64,000 nucleotides of DNA from Motiliproteus sp036961355 (lineage in GTDB: Bacteria > Pseudomonadota > Gammaproteobacteria > Pseudomonadales > Balneatricaceae): assembly GCA_036961355.1 (NCBI GenBank), contig JBALVL010000001.1, positions 62,001-126,000 on the forward strand, given 5' to 3'. Shown piece after piece: positions 27,769-37,495 of this stretch. A program made the position numbers and the translations under genes. A model generated the notes under the pieces. It had not been told where the DNA came from, did not search any database, and worked only from the letters and a program-made list of their open reading frames with translations. The first letter of the stretch is position 1, and each line of letters starts with the position of its first letter.

Positions 27769-28833
27769 ATGAGCACTATCGAACGGGCTCTGGAGAAGCA
27801 GCGCCAACAAGAAGAACGAAAACAGCAACTGAGTCAACAACAAGAGCAGTTGCAAGCTCGTGAGATGGCTCAAAGCCAAGACGACAACAGGGTCTCCGCT
27901 GCTGCGCTGTCTGACGCTGCCTCGGGTTCAAACAATGGCGATGAGACAAGCGCTCCACCAACACTTCAAGTTTATACGGAATCATTAGCGACAACTGCAC
28001 CCGCGCCGGCTCGCCCGTCGATTAAAACAAATCATTACCAACCCCCTCTTGAACCTGCCGCTCGGGAGGCACAACCCTATAACAACGCAGAACAGGCCTC
28101 CGTTAACAACAGGGAACCGCAAGTTAATATCAACATTGAACGCTTGGAAGCGCTAGGAATGGTCTCTCCGACCGAAAGCTTCACTCAAATTAAAGAGGAG
28201 TATCGTTATATCAAACGACCACTACTCAATAACGCTTTCGGCCCCGGATCCAGCACCCTTAACAACCCCAACCTAGTGATGGTATCAAGCAGTTTTTCCG
28301 GTGAAGGCAAGACCTTCACAACTATCAACCTGGCGATAAGCATGGCTCTGGAGGAGAACAGAAAAGTTCTGCTGGTCGATGCCGATGTTATCAAGCCACA
28401 TATCTGTGAACGGCTGGGCATCGCCGAACAAGCAGGTTTGATGGACTATCTAACCGGAAAAGCCGATGTCAGCGATATTATTCTCAGCACCAACATCCCT
28501 AACCTCAGACTAATCACAGCCGGGCGCCGCCACCACCATTCCAATGAAATGATCGCCAGCGATAAGATGAAGACCTTTATGAAGGAGCTATCGCTGCGCT
28601 ACCCGGATCGGATCGTAATTTTTGATACCTCGCCTCTTCTAGGTGCCAGTGAAACCAACGTATTAGCCCAAATGACGGGGCAAGCCGTAGTGGTAGTTGA
28701 GGAGCAGAGAACCACTCATCCTCAACTACAACATGCATTGACCTTGCTCGACTCCAACATGGCGGTCGGACTGGTGCTTAACAAATCCAAGAGTCGAAGA
28801 AGGGAGTACTATGGCTACTACGCGAATAGCTAA
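27769..28833 (+). CDS. bacterial tyrosine autokinase (XrtA-associated type)
   Basis: Cytoplasmic BY-kinase of 354 residues that works with the chain-length protein. A glutamine-rich, coiled N-terminal part (1-140) leads into the P-loop FSGEGKT (K181), the Walker A' LLVDADVIKPH and a Walker B-like IVIFDTSPLLG. The C terminus carries the tyrosine cluster YYGYY (347-351), the usual autophosphorylation site. The kinase is separate from the membrane protein, as in XrtA loci (TIGR03018). Its last 23 bases overlap the next gene, which suggests translational coupling. Confidence 0.93.
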   Translation: MSTIERALEKQRQQEERKQQLSQQQEQLQAREMAQSQDDNRVSAAALSDAASGSNNGDETSAPPTLQVYTESLATTAPAPARPSIKTNHYQPPLEPAAREAQPYNNAEQASVNNREPQVNINIERLEALGMVSPTESFTQIKEEYRYIKRPLLNNAFGPGSSTLNNPNLVMVSSSFSGEGKTFTTINLAISMALEENRKVLLVDADVIKPHICERLGIAEQAGLMDYLTGKADVSDIILSTNIPNLRLITAGRRHHHSNEMIASDKMKTFMKELSLRYPDRIVIFDTSPLLGASETNVLAQMTGQAVVVVEEQRTTHPQLQHALTLLDSNMAVGLVLNKSKSRRREYYGYYANS

Positions 28834-30331
28834 GCTGTGTACCACGGTGTCACTGCTCAGCCTGTCACTCGTGCCAGTAATGTCATATGCAGAAGAGACT
28901 AAGGACTGGAAATTTAGCCCTACCTTGATGCTAGGCCTCGATTACACTAATAATTTGGACCTTAGTGCCACCGATAAAACCGAGAGCTTTATCAGCCGTG
29001 TCGCCCCCGGCGTCAACATCCGTCGCGATGGCCGTTACCTAAAGACCAGCGTCAACTATCAATTGCAGCTTGTTGATTACAGTGCCAGTGATCGCAGTGA
29101 TACCTACTTCCATAATCTTAACGCCTTCGCCGATGCAGAACTGGTGGAAGATCACCTGTTTCTCGACACCCGGGCCACCGCCAGCCAACAATTGATAGAT
29201 AACCGAGACGCCGGAACCTCTGATCCTTCGCTGGCTGCTGATAATTTTACCAACACTTTTACCTTTGCAATAACACCCACATGGAAACAGCGAATCGGCG
29301 ATTACACCAATGCTGGCGTCAGCGCTACTTACAATACCGTGATTTATCAAACAGGTGCTGAGAGTAGTGAAGGCGCGGGGTACAACCTGTTTTTAGACAC
29401 CAAGAACAATCCCAACAAAATTTACTGGACCTTTGATCTTCGCCAAGGCGGCTCCCAGTCTAGCGACACGGGTAACTCTCTGAACAAAGAAGACGTTGTC
29501 GAAGCACAACTCGGTTTCCGCTACAGTGAACAACTCAATTTGCGCGCGGGAGGTGGCTACGTTGACAACCATCTCGACACGCCAACCGATGCCGCGGCTA
29601 GCGCAGGCTCATTCTGGTCAGCCGGGTTAACATGGACACCCAGCACGCGAAATTCATTTGATCTTTATTACAGTGATAGGTTGCAGACTAACACTAGTCA
29701 GGGCGCCACGTTTAACCACAGAGGCAAGCGTAGCTCTATATCGCTGTCTTATCAGCAAAGTCTGACAGACGTACGGCAACAACTTCTCGAGCCCTCCTAT
29801 ACCGGCTTTCTGGTCTGTCCTGGCGGGGATAGCAGCTCGCCTTTGTGTCAATCCATTTCAGCAGGTAGTGGTCAACAGTTTAATCCAAATGATGTCGTAG
29901 CTCTTGAAGGCTTCCAGTTACTGCCATCGCTGGACGAAGGTCAGTTTATAAACGACTCAGTCAATGCCGACTATCGTTATAACTATAGTAAGACCAGTTT
30001 AACATTTGGTGTATTTGGTAATCGCCGTAAATTTCAGGACCAAACAAACCGGGAAGAGCAAGACTTAGGGTTTCGTGCAGGCTGGGGCTGGCAGATCTCA
30101 GAGAGAAGTGAGTTTAGTGCCAATTACAACTGGTCAGTGCTTGAACCCGACGTCAATGAAACTGTGAAAGAACGCGACTATCGACAGGGCGTAAATTTGG
30201 GCATCAACCGCAAGCTTAGTCCGGATGCCTCGGTCGATTTAGTCGCCCGTTATAATAAGCGGCGATCTGATGACCCTTCGCGTCAATTTGAAGAGTACGG
30301 GGCGGGGTTCCGGTTTAATCTGGCGTTCTGA
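28811..30331 (+). CDS. outer-membrane beta-barrel protein of XrtA-type EPS loci
   Basis: A 506-residue secreted protein with a signal peptide (about 1-27, ending MSYAEE) and regular alternating, aromatic-ended strands through to a terminal FRFNLAF, as expected of a beta-barrel. It resembles the TIGR03016 family that always accompanies XrtA loci; its exact job in secretion is not established. The ATG lies within the end of the kinase gene (23-base overlap). A cysteine pair (FLVCPGGDSSSPLC) sits in what looks like an extracellular loop. Confidence 0.85.
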   Translation: MATTRIAKLCTTVSLLSLSLVPVMSYAEETKDWKFSPTLMLGLDYTNNLDLSATDKTESFISRVAPGVNIRRDGRYLKTSVNYQLQLVDYSASDRSDTYFHNLNAFADAELVEDHLFLDTRATASQQLIDNRDAGTSDPSLAADNFTNTFTFAITPTWKQRIGDYTNAGVSATYNTVIYQTGAESSEGAGYNLFLDTKNNPNKIYWTFDLRQGGSQSSDTGNSLNKEDVVEAQLGFRYSEQLNLRAGGGYVDNHLDTPTDAAASAGSFWSAGLTWTPSTRNSFDLYYSDRLQTNTSQGATFNHRGKRSSISLSYQQSLTDVRQQLLEPSYTGFLVCPGGDSSSPLCQSISAGSGQQFNPNDVVALEGFQLLPSLDEGQFINDSVNADYRYNYSKTSLTFGVFGNRRKFQDQTNREEQDLGFRAGWGWQISERSEFSANYNWSVLEPDVNETVKERDYRQGVNLGINRKLSPDASVDLVARYNKRRSDDPSRQFEEYGAGFRFNLAF

Positions 30332-30404
30332 CCCTCTACAATCAACTAGCCAATGTGTTCGATCCTGACCACAACTGCCATTAACCCAACAACGAGTCAC
30401 CTTC

Positions 30405-31454
30405 ATGTATGAATCGCACTTCGGCCTGATAGCCAGGCCGTTTCAGCTAAGCCCGGATCCAGATTTCTTCTTTTCCAGTACCGGCCATAAGCGAGCGATG
30501 TCTTATCTGCAATACGGTCTGGGGCAAGGCGAAGGCTTTATTGTTGTAACCGGTGAAATAGGCACCGGTAAAACTACCCTAATGCGCAATCTGCTCAAGA
30601 AAATCGACTCACAAAACGTCATCGCAGCACAACTGGTAACCACCAAGCTAGAAGCTGATGACCTGCTACGACTGATCTGCAGTTCATTCGGTCTGCCTGC
30701 GGAAGGAAAAGTTAAAGCAGTGCTGCTGCAGCAGTTCCATGATTTTTTAAAACAGTCTCACCAGTCCGGAAAACGCGTACTACTGGTGGTTGACGAGGCT
30801 CAGAACTTACCGGCTGAAGCGATCGAAGAGTTACGGATGCTGTCCAATTTCCAGCTAACGAACGGTCCGCTGCTACAAAGCTTTTTGCTGGGTCAGCCCG
30901 AACTGCGAGCAATTATTCAACAACCGAATATGGAGCAATTTCGACAACGCATTATCGCTTCATGCCACCTAAAACCCCTAGAAGCCGCCGAAGTAAAAGA
31001 GTACATCATCTGGCGTTTATCGGTTGCAGGATGGGCACACAATCCTAAATTCACTGATATTAGCTTCTCAATCATTCACAACCATACCGGTGGTGTTCCT
31101 CGCCGTATCAACATTTTTTGTGATCGGTTATTGCTGTTCTGCTATCTGGAAGAGCTGACAACCATCACCGTTGACGCGGTTAATACCGTAGCCAAAGAAC
31201 TCGATGAAGAGATCAATCCCGAAGTTTCGCCGCCCAGAGTTCCGGTTCTAACGACTAACACGCAAGCCGCACATCAGCCTCACGAGGCTACATCCCCGCT
31301 CCTATCTGGCATTGAAACCAAGCAACTGCAACAGATTCAACAACAACTGAACACCATCAATCATTTCCTCAATGAAACATTGGAGGAAAAAATTGAGCTA
31401 ATCCGAACACTGGACAAAAAACTCAAGAAAAAGATCAATCAACTAAGCGAATAA
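30405..31454 (+). CDS. ExeA-like AAA ATPase of XrtA-type EPS loci
   Basis: ATPase of 349 residues with the MYESHFGL opening typical of the TIGR03015/ExeA family, Walker A GEIGTGKTT (50-58), Walker B VLLVVDEAQ (125-133) and the sensor region TGGVPRRINIFCDR. The C-terminal 70 residues form a charged coiled coil. The family energises assembly of export or secretion structures; its role in exopolysaccharide loci is not well defined. It is the last gene of the run, and dnaQ follows in the opposite direction only 22 bases on. Confidence 0.9.
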   Translation: MYESHFGLIARPFQLSPDPDFFFSSTGHKRAMSYLQYGLGQGEGFIVVTGEIGTGKTTLMRNLLKKIDSQNVIAAQLVTTKLEADDLLRLICSSFGLPAEGKVKAVLLQQFHDFLKQSHQSGKRVLLVVDEAQNLPAEAIEELRMLSNFQLTNGPLLQSFLLGQPELRAIIQQPNMEQFRQRIIASCHLKPLEAAEVKEYIIWRLSVAGWAHNPKFTDISFSIIHNHTGGVPRRINIFCDRLLLFCYLEELTTITVDAVNTVAKELDEEINPEVSPPRVPVLTTNTQAAHQPHEATSPLLSGIETKQLQQIQQQLNTINHFLNETLEEKIELIRTLDKKLKKKINQLSE

Positions 31455-31476
31455 CCGTTACCAAAGCTGGTGCTTC

Positions 31477-32202
31477 TTACTGCAGACTGGACGGCTCTTC
31501 TTCGACGGTCCGCCAAACCGAACTACCACTCTTTTTATCGATCCTATCAAGCATCGCTTCATGGGCCTGCAGCTCAGCAATTGAAGCGGCGATAACGGGA
31601 AGAGTATACTTACCAGGAGCGACTCTCCGAACCGCACTGGCTTCACCCTCTGCGACCCCACTATTACCCAACAGCAGGCTAGTCTGGCCACCGGTCATCA
31701 TCAAATAAACGTCGGCCAGAATTTCAGAATCCAGCAAGGCACCGTGCAACGTCCGTTGCGAGTTGTCGATCATGTAGTGTTTACATAGGGCATCTAGCGT
31801 ATTGCGCTGCCCTGGACGCATCTTACGCGCCATTGCCAACGTATCGAGAACGGTAGACAGATCATCGATAGTGCCATTACCGGGACCGGCTAGACCAAAT
31901 TCATGGTTTAAGAAGCCGACATCGAACGGCGCGTTGTGGATGATCAGCTCAGCACCCCGGATAAACTCCTTAAATTCGAGCATCACCTCTTTGAACAACG
32001 GCTTATCAATCAGGAAGTCATTGGTGATGCCGTGGATCTTAATGGCATCTTCAGGTACGTCACGCTGCGGATTGACATAGCGATGATAGGTGCGTCCCGT
32101 CAGGCGACGATTTACCATCTCAACGCAACCGATCTCGATGACCCGATGCCCTGCCGCCGGCTCGATCCCCGTCGTTTCCGTATCGAGTATTACCTGTCGC
32201 AT
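31477..32202 (-). CDS. dnaQ: DNA polymerase III epsilon subunit (3'-5' proofreading exonuclease)
   Basis: Proofreading subunit of the replicative polymerase. DEDDh-type motifs are present: DTETTG (ExoI, D7 and E9), IHNAPFDVGFLNHEF (ExoII) and HGALLDSEILADVYL (ExoIII). The C-terminal tail binds the alpha subunit in this family. The ATG chosen has AGGAG 6 bases upstream; an in-frame TTG five codons earlier is less likely. The product has 241 residues (E. coli 243). It is divergent from rnhA, as in E. coli. Confidence 0.96.
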   Translation of the reverse strand: MRQVILDTETTGIEPAAGHRVIEIGCVEMVNRRLTGRTYHRYVNPQRDVPEDAIKIHGITNDFLIDKPLFKEVMLEFKEFIRGAELIIHNAPFDVGFLNHEFGLAGPGNGTIDDLSTVLDTLAMARKMRPGQRNTLDALCKHYMIDNSQRTLHGALLDSEILADVYLMMTGGQTSLLLGNSGVAEGEASAVRRVAPGKYTLPVIAASIAELQAHEAMLDRIDKKSGSSVWRTVEEEPSSLQ

Positions 32203-32322
32203 GATCACTCCTGTCAAAACTAGGACAACTTCAATGGCGGCTATATTATCACAGCCTGAGTGGCTACAATGCCCGCTTATTTTCCCGTAACCCCTTTTTC
32301 CACCGGCTTTCGGAGCACCAGT

Positions 32323-32793
32323 TTGAACGCGCTAAAACAGTTAAAAATCTACACAGACGGCTCCTGCCTTGGCAATCCGGGCCCCGGCGGCTACGGCGCA
32401 CTATTGATCTACAAAGACCACCGCAAAGAGATCAGTCAGGGGTTCAAGCTAACCACCAACAACCGGATGGAACTGCTCGGTGCAATCGAGGCACTGGCCA
32501 CACTCAATGAACGTTGTGAAGTCATTCTGACCACCGATAGCCAGTATGTGCGACAGGGAATCACGCAATGGATCCATGGCTGGAAGCGCAAGGGATGGAA
32601 AACCGCCAGCCGCCAGCCGGTCAAAAATGTCGATCTATGGCAACGCCTCGATGCCTTAGCACAACAACAGAACGTGGAGTGGCGCTGGGTTAAAGGCCAT
32701 AGTGGGCATCCTGAGAACGAGCGAGTCGACGACCTGGCACGCGAGGCTGCCGAATCACAGGAACGACTTGAGGATAGCGGTTTCCAAGGCTAG
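32323..32793 (+). CDS. rnhA: ribonuclease HI
   Basis: Degrades the RNA strand of RNA-DNA hybrids. The sequence has YTDGSCLGNPGPGGYG, NNRMELLGAIEAL, TTDSQYVRQGI and VKGHSGHPENERVDDLAR, covering the four catalytic acidic residues. The open frame begins earlier (ATG at 32260), but homologues start just before LKQLKIYTDG. A TTG at 32323 with GGAG 7 bases upstream gives 156 residues, close to E. coli RNase HI (155). The TTG start is therefore preferred; the longer form would add 21 residues unknown in the family. Confidence 0.94.
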   Translation: MNALKQLKIYTDGSCLGNPGPGGYGALLIYKDHRKEISQGFKLTTNNRMELLGAIEALATLNERCEVILTTDSQYVRQGITQWIHGWKRKGWKTASRQPVKNVDLWQRLDALAQQQNVEWRWVKGHSGHPENERVDDLAREAAESQERLEDSGFQG

Positions 32794-32859
32794 TTCGAAA
32801 TCGAAAAGGAGTAACGGCAGCCGAATTCCATGACAGTGATATGGATCGTTGCCGCGCGA

Positions 32860-33798
32860 CTAATCGGGTAGCTCTGCCCCTATGAAGCGGTTGTTAATTT
32901 TCTGTTTCACTTGCTCTTCGTGGCTGAGGATATAATCGAGAAAAGCCTGTGCCGCAGGCGATAACCGCTTATCCGCAGAATGGACGATACACCAACTACG
33001 TACGATCGGAAAACTCTCGACATCGAGTGACACCAAACAGCCGGTTGCCAACTCAAGCGCCATACTAAAACGCGACAGTATTGAAATTCCTAAGCCCGCC
33101 ATCACACCTTGCTTAATCGTCTCACTGCTCCCCAGATCCATGGTTCGCGCGAAGCTAACACCTTGCTCATTGAGATGGTCTTCCACCGCCTTACGCGAAC
33201 CCGAGCCTTTTTCACGGTTTAAAAACCGTTCGTTCACCAGCGCCTTAATCGGGATATTCTTCTGGTTCGCTAGCGGATGATCAGGTGCAACGACAGGAAT
33301 CATCGGATTTTCCAGAATCGGATAAACCTTCAATTTCATATCCTTAGGGACCTGCGCCATCAGCACCAGGTCATCTTCATTATTAGCCAAGCGTTGTAGC
33401 ACACTGTCGCGGTTGGTCACCACCAAACTCATTTCCACATCGGGATAGTGACGGTTAAATTCGCCGATTAAGTGTGGCGCAAAATACATGGCGCTGGTGA
33501 CAGTTGCAATGCGTAATGAGCCATGCATACCGCCTTTCATCTGCGTTAACGCCATCTCCAGACTATCCATCCGTGAGAATATATCGTCACAAGCCTGTAG
33601 TAGTTCACGGCCAGCATCGGTCAGGTAGAGCTTCTTGCCAATATACTCAAACAACGGTAAACCAACATGCCCCTCTAGTTGCTTGATCTGAATACTGACC
33701 GCCGGCTGCGTCAGGTGCATCTCTTCCGCCGCTTTGGTATAGCTTAGATGTCTAGCCACACAGACAAACAGAGAAAGCTGTCTCAACGTCATTTTCAT
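32860..33798 (-). CDS. LysR-family transcriptional regulator (CbbR-like)
   Basis: A 312-residue DNA-binding regulator with an N-terminal winged helix (LSYTKAAEEMHLTQPAVSIQIKQLE shortened here to its key part TQPAVSIQIKQLE) and a substrate-binding domain of the CbbR/CysB type. The ATG chosen has a near-perfect AGGAGG box 6 bases upstream; an in-frame ATG 14 codons earlier has none. It lies downstream of oadB on the same strand, behind a terminator, and next to rnhA. It may control the oad operon, but that is inferred from position only. Confidence 0.92.
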   Translation of the reverse strand: MKMTLRQLSLFVCVARHLSYTKAAEEMHLTQPAVSIQIKQLEGHVGLPLFEYIGKKLYLTDAGRELLQACDDIFSRMDSLEMALTQMKGGMHGSLRIATVTSAMYFAPHLIGEFNRHYPDVEMSLVVTNRDSVLQRLANNEDDLVLMAQVPKDMKLKVYPILENPMIPVVAPDHPLANQKNIPIKALVNERFLNREKGSGSRKAVEDHLNEQGVSFARTMDLGSSETIKQGVMAGLGISILSRFSMALELATGCLVSLDVESFPIVRSWCIVHSADKRLSPAAQAFLDYILSHEEQVKQKINNRFIGAELPD

Positions 33799-33887
33799 AA
33801 AGCCCTCCTGTTGGAGCCAATAGCCATAAAAAGAGATCAAAATATCGGAGCAAAAAACACCTTAGCTCAGACATAAATTTCAGAGAC

Positions 33888-33912
33888 AAAAAAGGGGCTG
33901 GAAAGCCCCTTT
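33888..33912 (-). terminator. rho-independent terminator of the oad operon
   Basis: On the minus strand the stem AAAGGGGCT/AGCCCCTTT with a 4-base loop is followed by six T, 38 bases after the oadB stop. It separates oadGAB from the LysR gene. Confidence 0.93.
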
Positions 33913-33949
33913 ACGATGATTAGTGCTACTCGCCATTAACCATTAGTGA

Positions 33950-35251
33950 TTAACCAACAAACTTAATCATAACACCTGCAGCAACGGCTGAACCGATAAC
34001 GCCGGCAACGTTTGGCCCCATCGCATGCATCAGCAGGAAGTTCTGTGGATTCGCTTCCAGACCCAACTTATTCGACACTCGGGCAGCCATCGGTACCGCC
34101 GAAACACCGGCTGAACCAATCAGCGGGTTGATAGGTGTACTGCTTAGCTTGTTCATCACTTTAGCCATCAAAATGCCACAAGCAGTACCGATACCAAAGG
34201 CGATCACTCCCAGTACCAGAATACCCAGCGTGTTCAGATCCAAGAACTTATCCGCGCTCAATTTCGAGCCTACCGATAAACCAAGAAAGATAGTGACCAC
34301 GTTGATCAGAGCGTTCTGCGCAGTATCACTCAAGCGCTCGACCACACCGCATTCACGCATCAGATTACCAAAACAGAACATACCCAATAGCGGCGCCGCA
34401 TCCGGTAACAACATGGCTACCAAAATCAGCAGCAACAGCGGGAAGAAGATCTTCTCGGTCTTGCCGATGTGGCGTAGCTGAGTCATCTGCAACTTACGCT
34501 CAGACTCCGTCGTCAACAACCGCATGATCGGCGGTTGAATCATTGGCACCAGCGCCATGTAGGAATATGCAGCAACAGCGATTGCACCAAGCAGGTGAGG
34601 TGCTAACAAACTGGCAACGTAGATTGCCGTCGGACCATCCGCGCCACCGATAATACCGATAGCCGCAGCATCTTTGATGCTGAAATCCATCACTCCCATC
34701 GAGGTCAAGCCTACTGCACCTAACACGGTAGCAAAGATACCAAACTGTGCTGCGGCCCCTAGAAATAGCGTCTTAGGGTTAGCAAGCAACGGACCGAAAT
34801 CGGTCATAGCACCCACGCCCATAAAGATGATCAGTGGCGCAGCTCCGCTGGCAATCGCAACGGTATAGAAGTTATACAACATGCCGTTGTTGAAGTTGGC
34901 ATCCACCGCCGTTTGAACAGCCAGTACATGCGCAGCCGCATCGCTAACACCGTACGCCGCTTTGATCGCTTTGAGGTCTGCACCGGCATCAAGACCAACG
35001 GCCTGAGCGATCGCATTGATCACCTCAGGACCACCCAAATGCAAAGCGTTCTCAACCGCAGAAAAAGCCAGGCCAGCTTCTGGAATGTTGGCCAAAATGC
35101 CGCCGAACCCTATCGGCACCAGCAGTAACGGTTCAAAATTTTTCTTAATCGCCAAGAACAACAACATCAAGCCAACAGCGATCATGATCGCCTGGCCGAA
35201 CTGCAGGTTGAACAAGCCCGAGCTGGTAAACAGCAGGATTAACTTTTCCAT
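33950..35251 (-). CDS. oadB: sodium-pumping oxaloacetate decarboxylase, beta subunit
   Basis: Integral membrane subunit of 433 residues that decarboxylates carboxybiotin and moves Na+ out of the cell. It is hydrophobic throughout and carries the family blocks GVGAMTDFGPLLANP, GIIGGADGPTAIYVASLLAP (with the essential Asp), GGLANIPEA-like PIGFGGILANIPEAG and GSAGVSAVPMAARVSN. Length matches the family (about 433). It is the last gene of oadG-oadA-oadB, 13 bases after oadA, and is followed by a terminator. Confidence 0.97.
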   Translation of the reverse strand: MEKLILLFTSSGLFNLQFGQAIMIAVGLMLLFLAIKKNFEPLLLVPIGFGGILANIPEAGLAFSAVENALHLGGPEVINAIAQAVGLDAGADLKAIKAAYGVSDAAAHVLAVQTAVDANFNNGMLYNFYTVAIASGAAPLIIFMGVGAMTDFGPLLANPKTLFLGAAAQFGIFATVLGAVGLTSMGVMDFSIKDAAAIGIIGGADGPTAIYVASLLAPHLLGAIAVAAYSYMALVPMIQPPIMRLLTTESERKLQMTQLRHIGKTEKIFFPLLLLILVAMLLPDAAPLLGMFCFGNLMRECGVVERLSDTAQNALINVVTIFLGLSVGSKLSADKFLDLNTLGILVLGVIAFGIGTACGILMAKVMNKLSSTPINPLIGSAGVSAVPMAARVSNKLGLEANPQNFLLMHAMGPNVAGVIGSAVAAGVMIKFVG

Positions 35252-35264
35252 GACAGCTCTGCCC

Positions 35265-37070
35265 TTATGCCAGTGTCAGCAGGGTATCGCCTACTGCCAC
35301 TGAATCGCCTTCTTTTACAGAGGTAGATACCACCGTTCCGGCGCGAGCAGCGCGGACTTCGGTTTCCATCTTCATCGCTTCAAGGATGAGAAGAACATCG
35401 CCTTCCTGAATCTGTTGACCGGCACTCACTTCAACTTTCCAGATGTTACCCGCCAATGGTGCAGCAACCGGTTCACCGCCGCTTGCTGGGGCTGCAGCTA
35501 CAGGCGCAGCGGCAGCAACAGGTACGCCACCGACGGGAGCCAATGCTGAGACGTCGCCACCCTCAGCAACCTGAACGACATAACTTTGGCCGTTAACATT
35601 AACCGTGTAAACTTCTTCGGCTCCTACAGCAGCCGGAGCTGCGGCAGCCACTGGCTGAGCATTTTCAAGAGTTGGGACTGGTTCAAACGCATCAGGGTTG
35701 CCGCGATTTTCGAGGAATTTAAGACCAACTTGAGGGAACAACGCATAAGTCAGAACATCATCGATCTCACGCTCACCGCCCTCTATGCGGAAATCGTTAT
35801 CTTTGGACAACTTGCGCAGCTCATCGGCAAGTTTAGCCAGCTCAGGTTCAAGCAGATCGGCAGGGCGACAGGTGATCGCGTCAGCACCATCAAGAACGCG
35901 CGCTTGCAGTTCTGCATTGTACTCAGCAGGAGCCGCACCGTATTCGCCCTTTAAGATTCCAGCAGTTTCTTTAGAGATGCTCTTATAGCGCTCGCCGGTC
36001 AGCACGTTCAGCACAGCCTGGGTACCCACAATCTGAGAAGTCGGTGTAACCAGAGGGATCAGACCAAGGTCTTCGCGAACGCGCGGAATTTCAGCTAAGA
36101 CTTCATCGAACTTATCAGCAGCGCCCTGCTCTTTCAGTTGGCCTTCCATATTGGTCAGCATGCCACCCGGCACCTGAGCAACCAAGATACGTGAGTCGGT
36201 TCCCTTTAATGAACCTTCAAACTTGGCGTATTTCTTCCGCACTTCACGGAAGTATGCGGCGATATCTTCTAGCTTAAGCAAGTCCAGACCGGTATCACGG
36301 TCGGTACCGGCCAATGCAGCAACCACCGTCTCGGTAGCCGTATGGCCATAGGTCATCGACATCGATGAGATAGAGGTATCTACTCGGTCGATACCCGCTT
36401 CAATGGCCTTCAGGATAGTCATATCTGACAGGCCGGAGGTGGCATGGGCGTGCAACTGAACTTCCAATTCAGTCTGTGCTTTCAAGCGCGATACCAGATC
36501 GAAAGCATCGGTAGGTGTCAGGATGCCGGACATATCCTTGATACAAATGGAGTCTGCTCCCATGTCCTCTAGTTTTTTGGCAAAATCGACCCACATCTCA
36601 GTCGTGTGTACGCGACTCTTGGTGTAAGAGATGGTGCCTTGGGCATGTCCTTCAAACTGCTTCACTGCTTTGAGCGCGGTCTGCATGTTACGAGGATCGT
36701 TCATCGCGTCAAAAACACGGAACACGTCAACACCGTTAGTCTTGGCGCGCTCGACAAACTTAGTCACCACGTCATCGGCGTAGTGGCGGTAACCCAAAAT
36801 GTTCTGCGCTCGAAACAGCATCTGCTGCGGGGTGTTCGGCATCGCTTTTTTTAGCTCGCGGATACGATCCCAAGGATCCTCACCGATAAAACGGATACAG
36901 GAATCGAACGTAGCTCCACCCCAGCTTTCCAGTGACCAATACCCCACCTGATCCAGCTTCTCAGCGATCGGCAGCATGTCATCCAAACGCATGCGAGTAG
37001 CAAATAATGACTGGTGCCCATCTCGCAGCACGACATCAGTGATTCCTAACGGTTTTTTAATATCGGTCAT
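35265..37070 (-). CDS. oadA: sodium-pumping oxaloacetate decarboxylase, alpha subunit
   Basis: Biotin-dependent carboxyltransferase of 601 residues that moves CO2 from oxaloacetate to biotin, leaving pyruvate. The N-terminal DRE-TIM barrel has LRDGHQSLFATRM and the metal-binding QLHAHATSGL. The conserved carboxylase domain follows, then an Ala/Pro-rich flexible linker (about 475-530). The C-terminal biotinyl domain has EAMKMETEV with the biotin lysine near K567. OadA and the neighbouring subunits form the complex with OadB in the membrane through OadG. Confidence 0.97.
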   Translation of the reverse strand: MTDIKKPLGITDVVLRDGHQSLFATRMRLDDMLPIAEKLDQVGYWSLESWGGATFDSCIRFIGEDPWDRIRELKKAMPNTPQQMLFRAQNILGYRHYADDVVTKFVERAKTNGVDVFRVFDAMNDPRNMQTALKAVKQFEGHAQGTISYTKSRVHTTEMWVDFAKKLEDMGADSICIKDMSGILTPTDAFDLVSRLKAQTELEVQLHAHATSGLSDMTILKAIEAGIDRVDTSISSMSMTYGHTATETVVAALAGTDRDTGLDLLKLEDIAAYFREVRKKYAKFEGSLKGTDSRILVAQVPGGMLTNMEGQLKEQGAADKFDEVLAEIPRVREDLGLIPLVTPTSQIVGTQAVLNVLTGERYKSISKETAGILKGEYGAAPAEYNAELQARVLDGADAITCRPADLLEPELAKLADELRKLSKDNDFRIEGGEREIDDVLTYALFPQVGLKFLENRGNPDAFEPVPTLENAQPVAAAAPAAVGAEEVYTVNVNGQSYVVQVAEGGDVSALAPVGGVPVAAAAPVAAAPASGGEPVAAPLAGNIWKVEVSAGQQIQEGDVLLILEAMKMETEVRAARAGTVVSTSVKEGDSVAVGDTLLTLA

Positions 37071-37136
37071 GGTATGAAGCCCTGTTATTTTTCAAAATTC
37101 TAAATTGGGTGATCCAAAAAAGGAGATCTAAAGTCT

Positions 37137-37391
37137 TTAGCGGGGATGGCGCGAACGGTATTGTTTAATCGCAGCAGAGATAACCGCCACTAGTTGTCCA
37201 TCATCAGTCGCGGTAACCGGAGCTGGGGCAGCAGCAGGAGCGGCAGAAACAGGCTCCGGCAGGTAGCGTTCTACAAAGCGTGACATCAGGCCGGTGACAA
37301 ACACCAACAGCGTTAGGAAGACAAACACAAAGCCCATACCAAACACCATCAAGGTAAGGCCTTCATTAATTAGATCGCTTGACTCCATCAT
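37137..37391 (-). CDS. oadG: sodium-pumping oxaloacetate decarboxylase, gamma subunit
   Basis: An 84-residue small subunit with one membrane segment (about 12-35, VFGMGFVFVFLTLLVFV) and an Ala/Pro-rich linker ending in a short hydrophilic tail. It holds the alpha subunit to the membrane. First gene of the operon; AGGAG lies before the ATG. A second ATG directly follows the first and either could be used. The C-terminal histidines that bind zinc in some homologues are reduced to one (SRHPR). Confidence 0.9.
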   Translation of the reverse strand: MMESSDLINEGLTLMVFGMGFVFVFLTLLVFVTGLMSRFVERYLPEPVSAAPAAAPAPVTATDDGQLVAVISAAIKQYRSRHPR

Positions 37392-37495
37392 CGGTTCTCC
37401 TGCTGCTGGTTCATCATTTTGGACAGCCCCTATAGCGACAAGGAAAACTGACTACTTTGTTATGGCGGATACCTTATCCTGTGTTCAACATAAAA

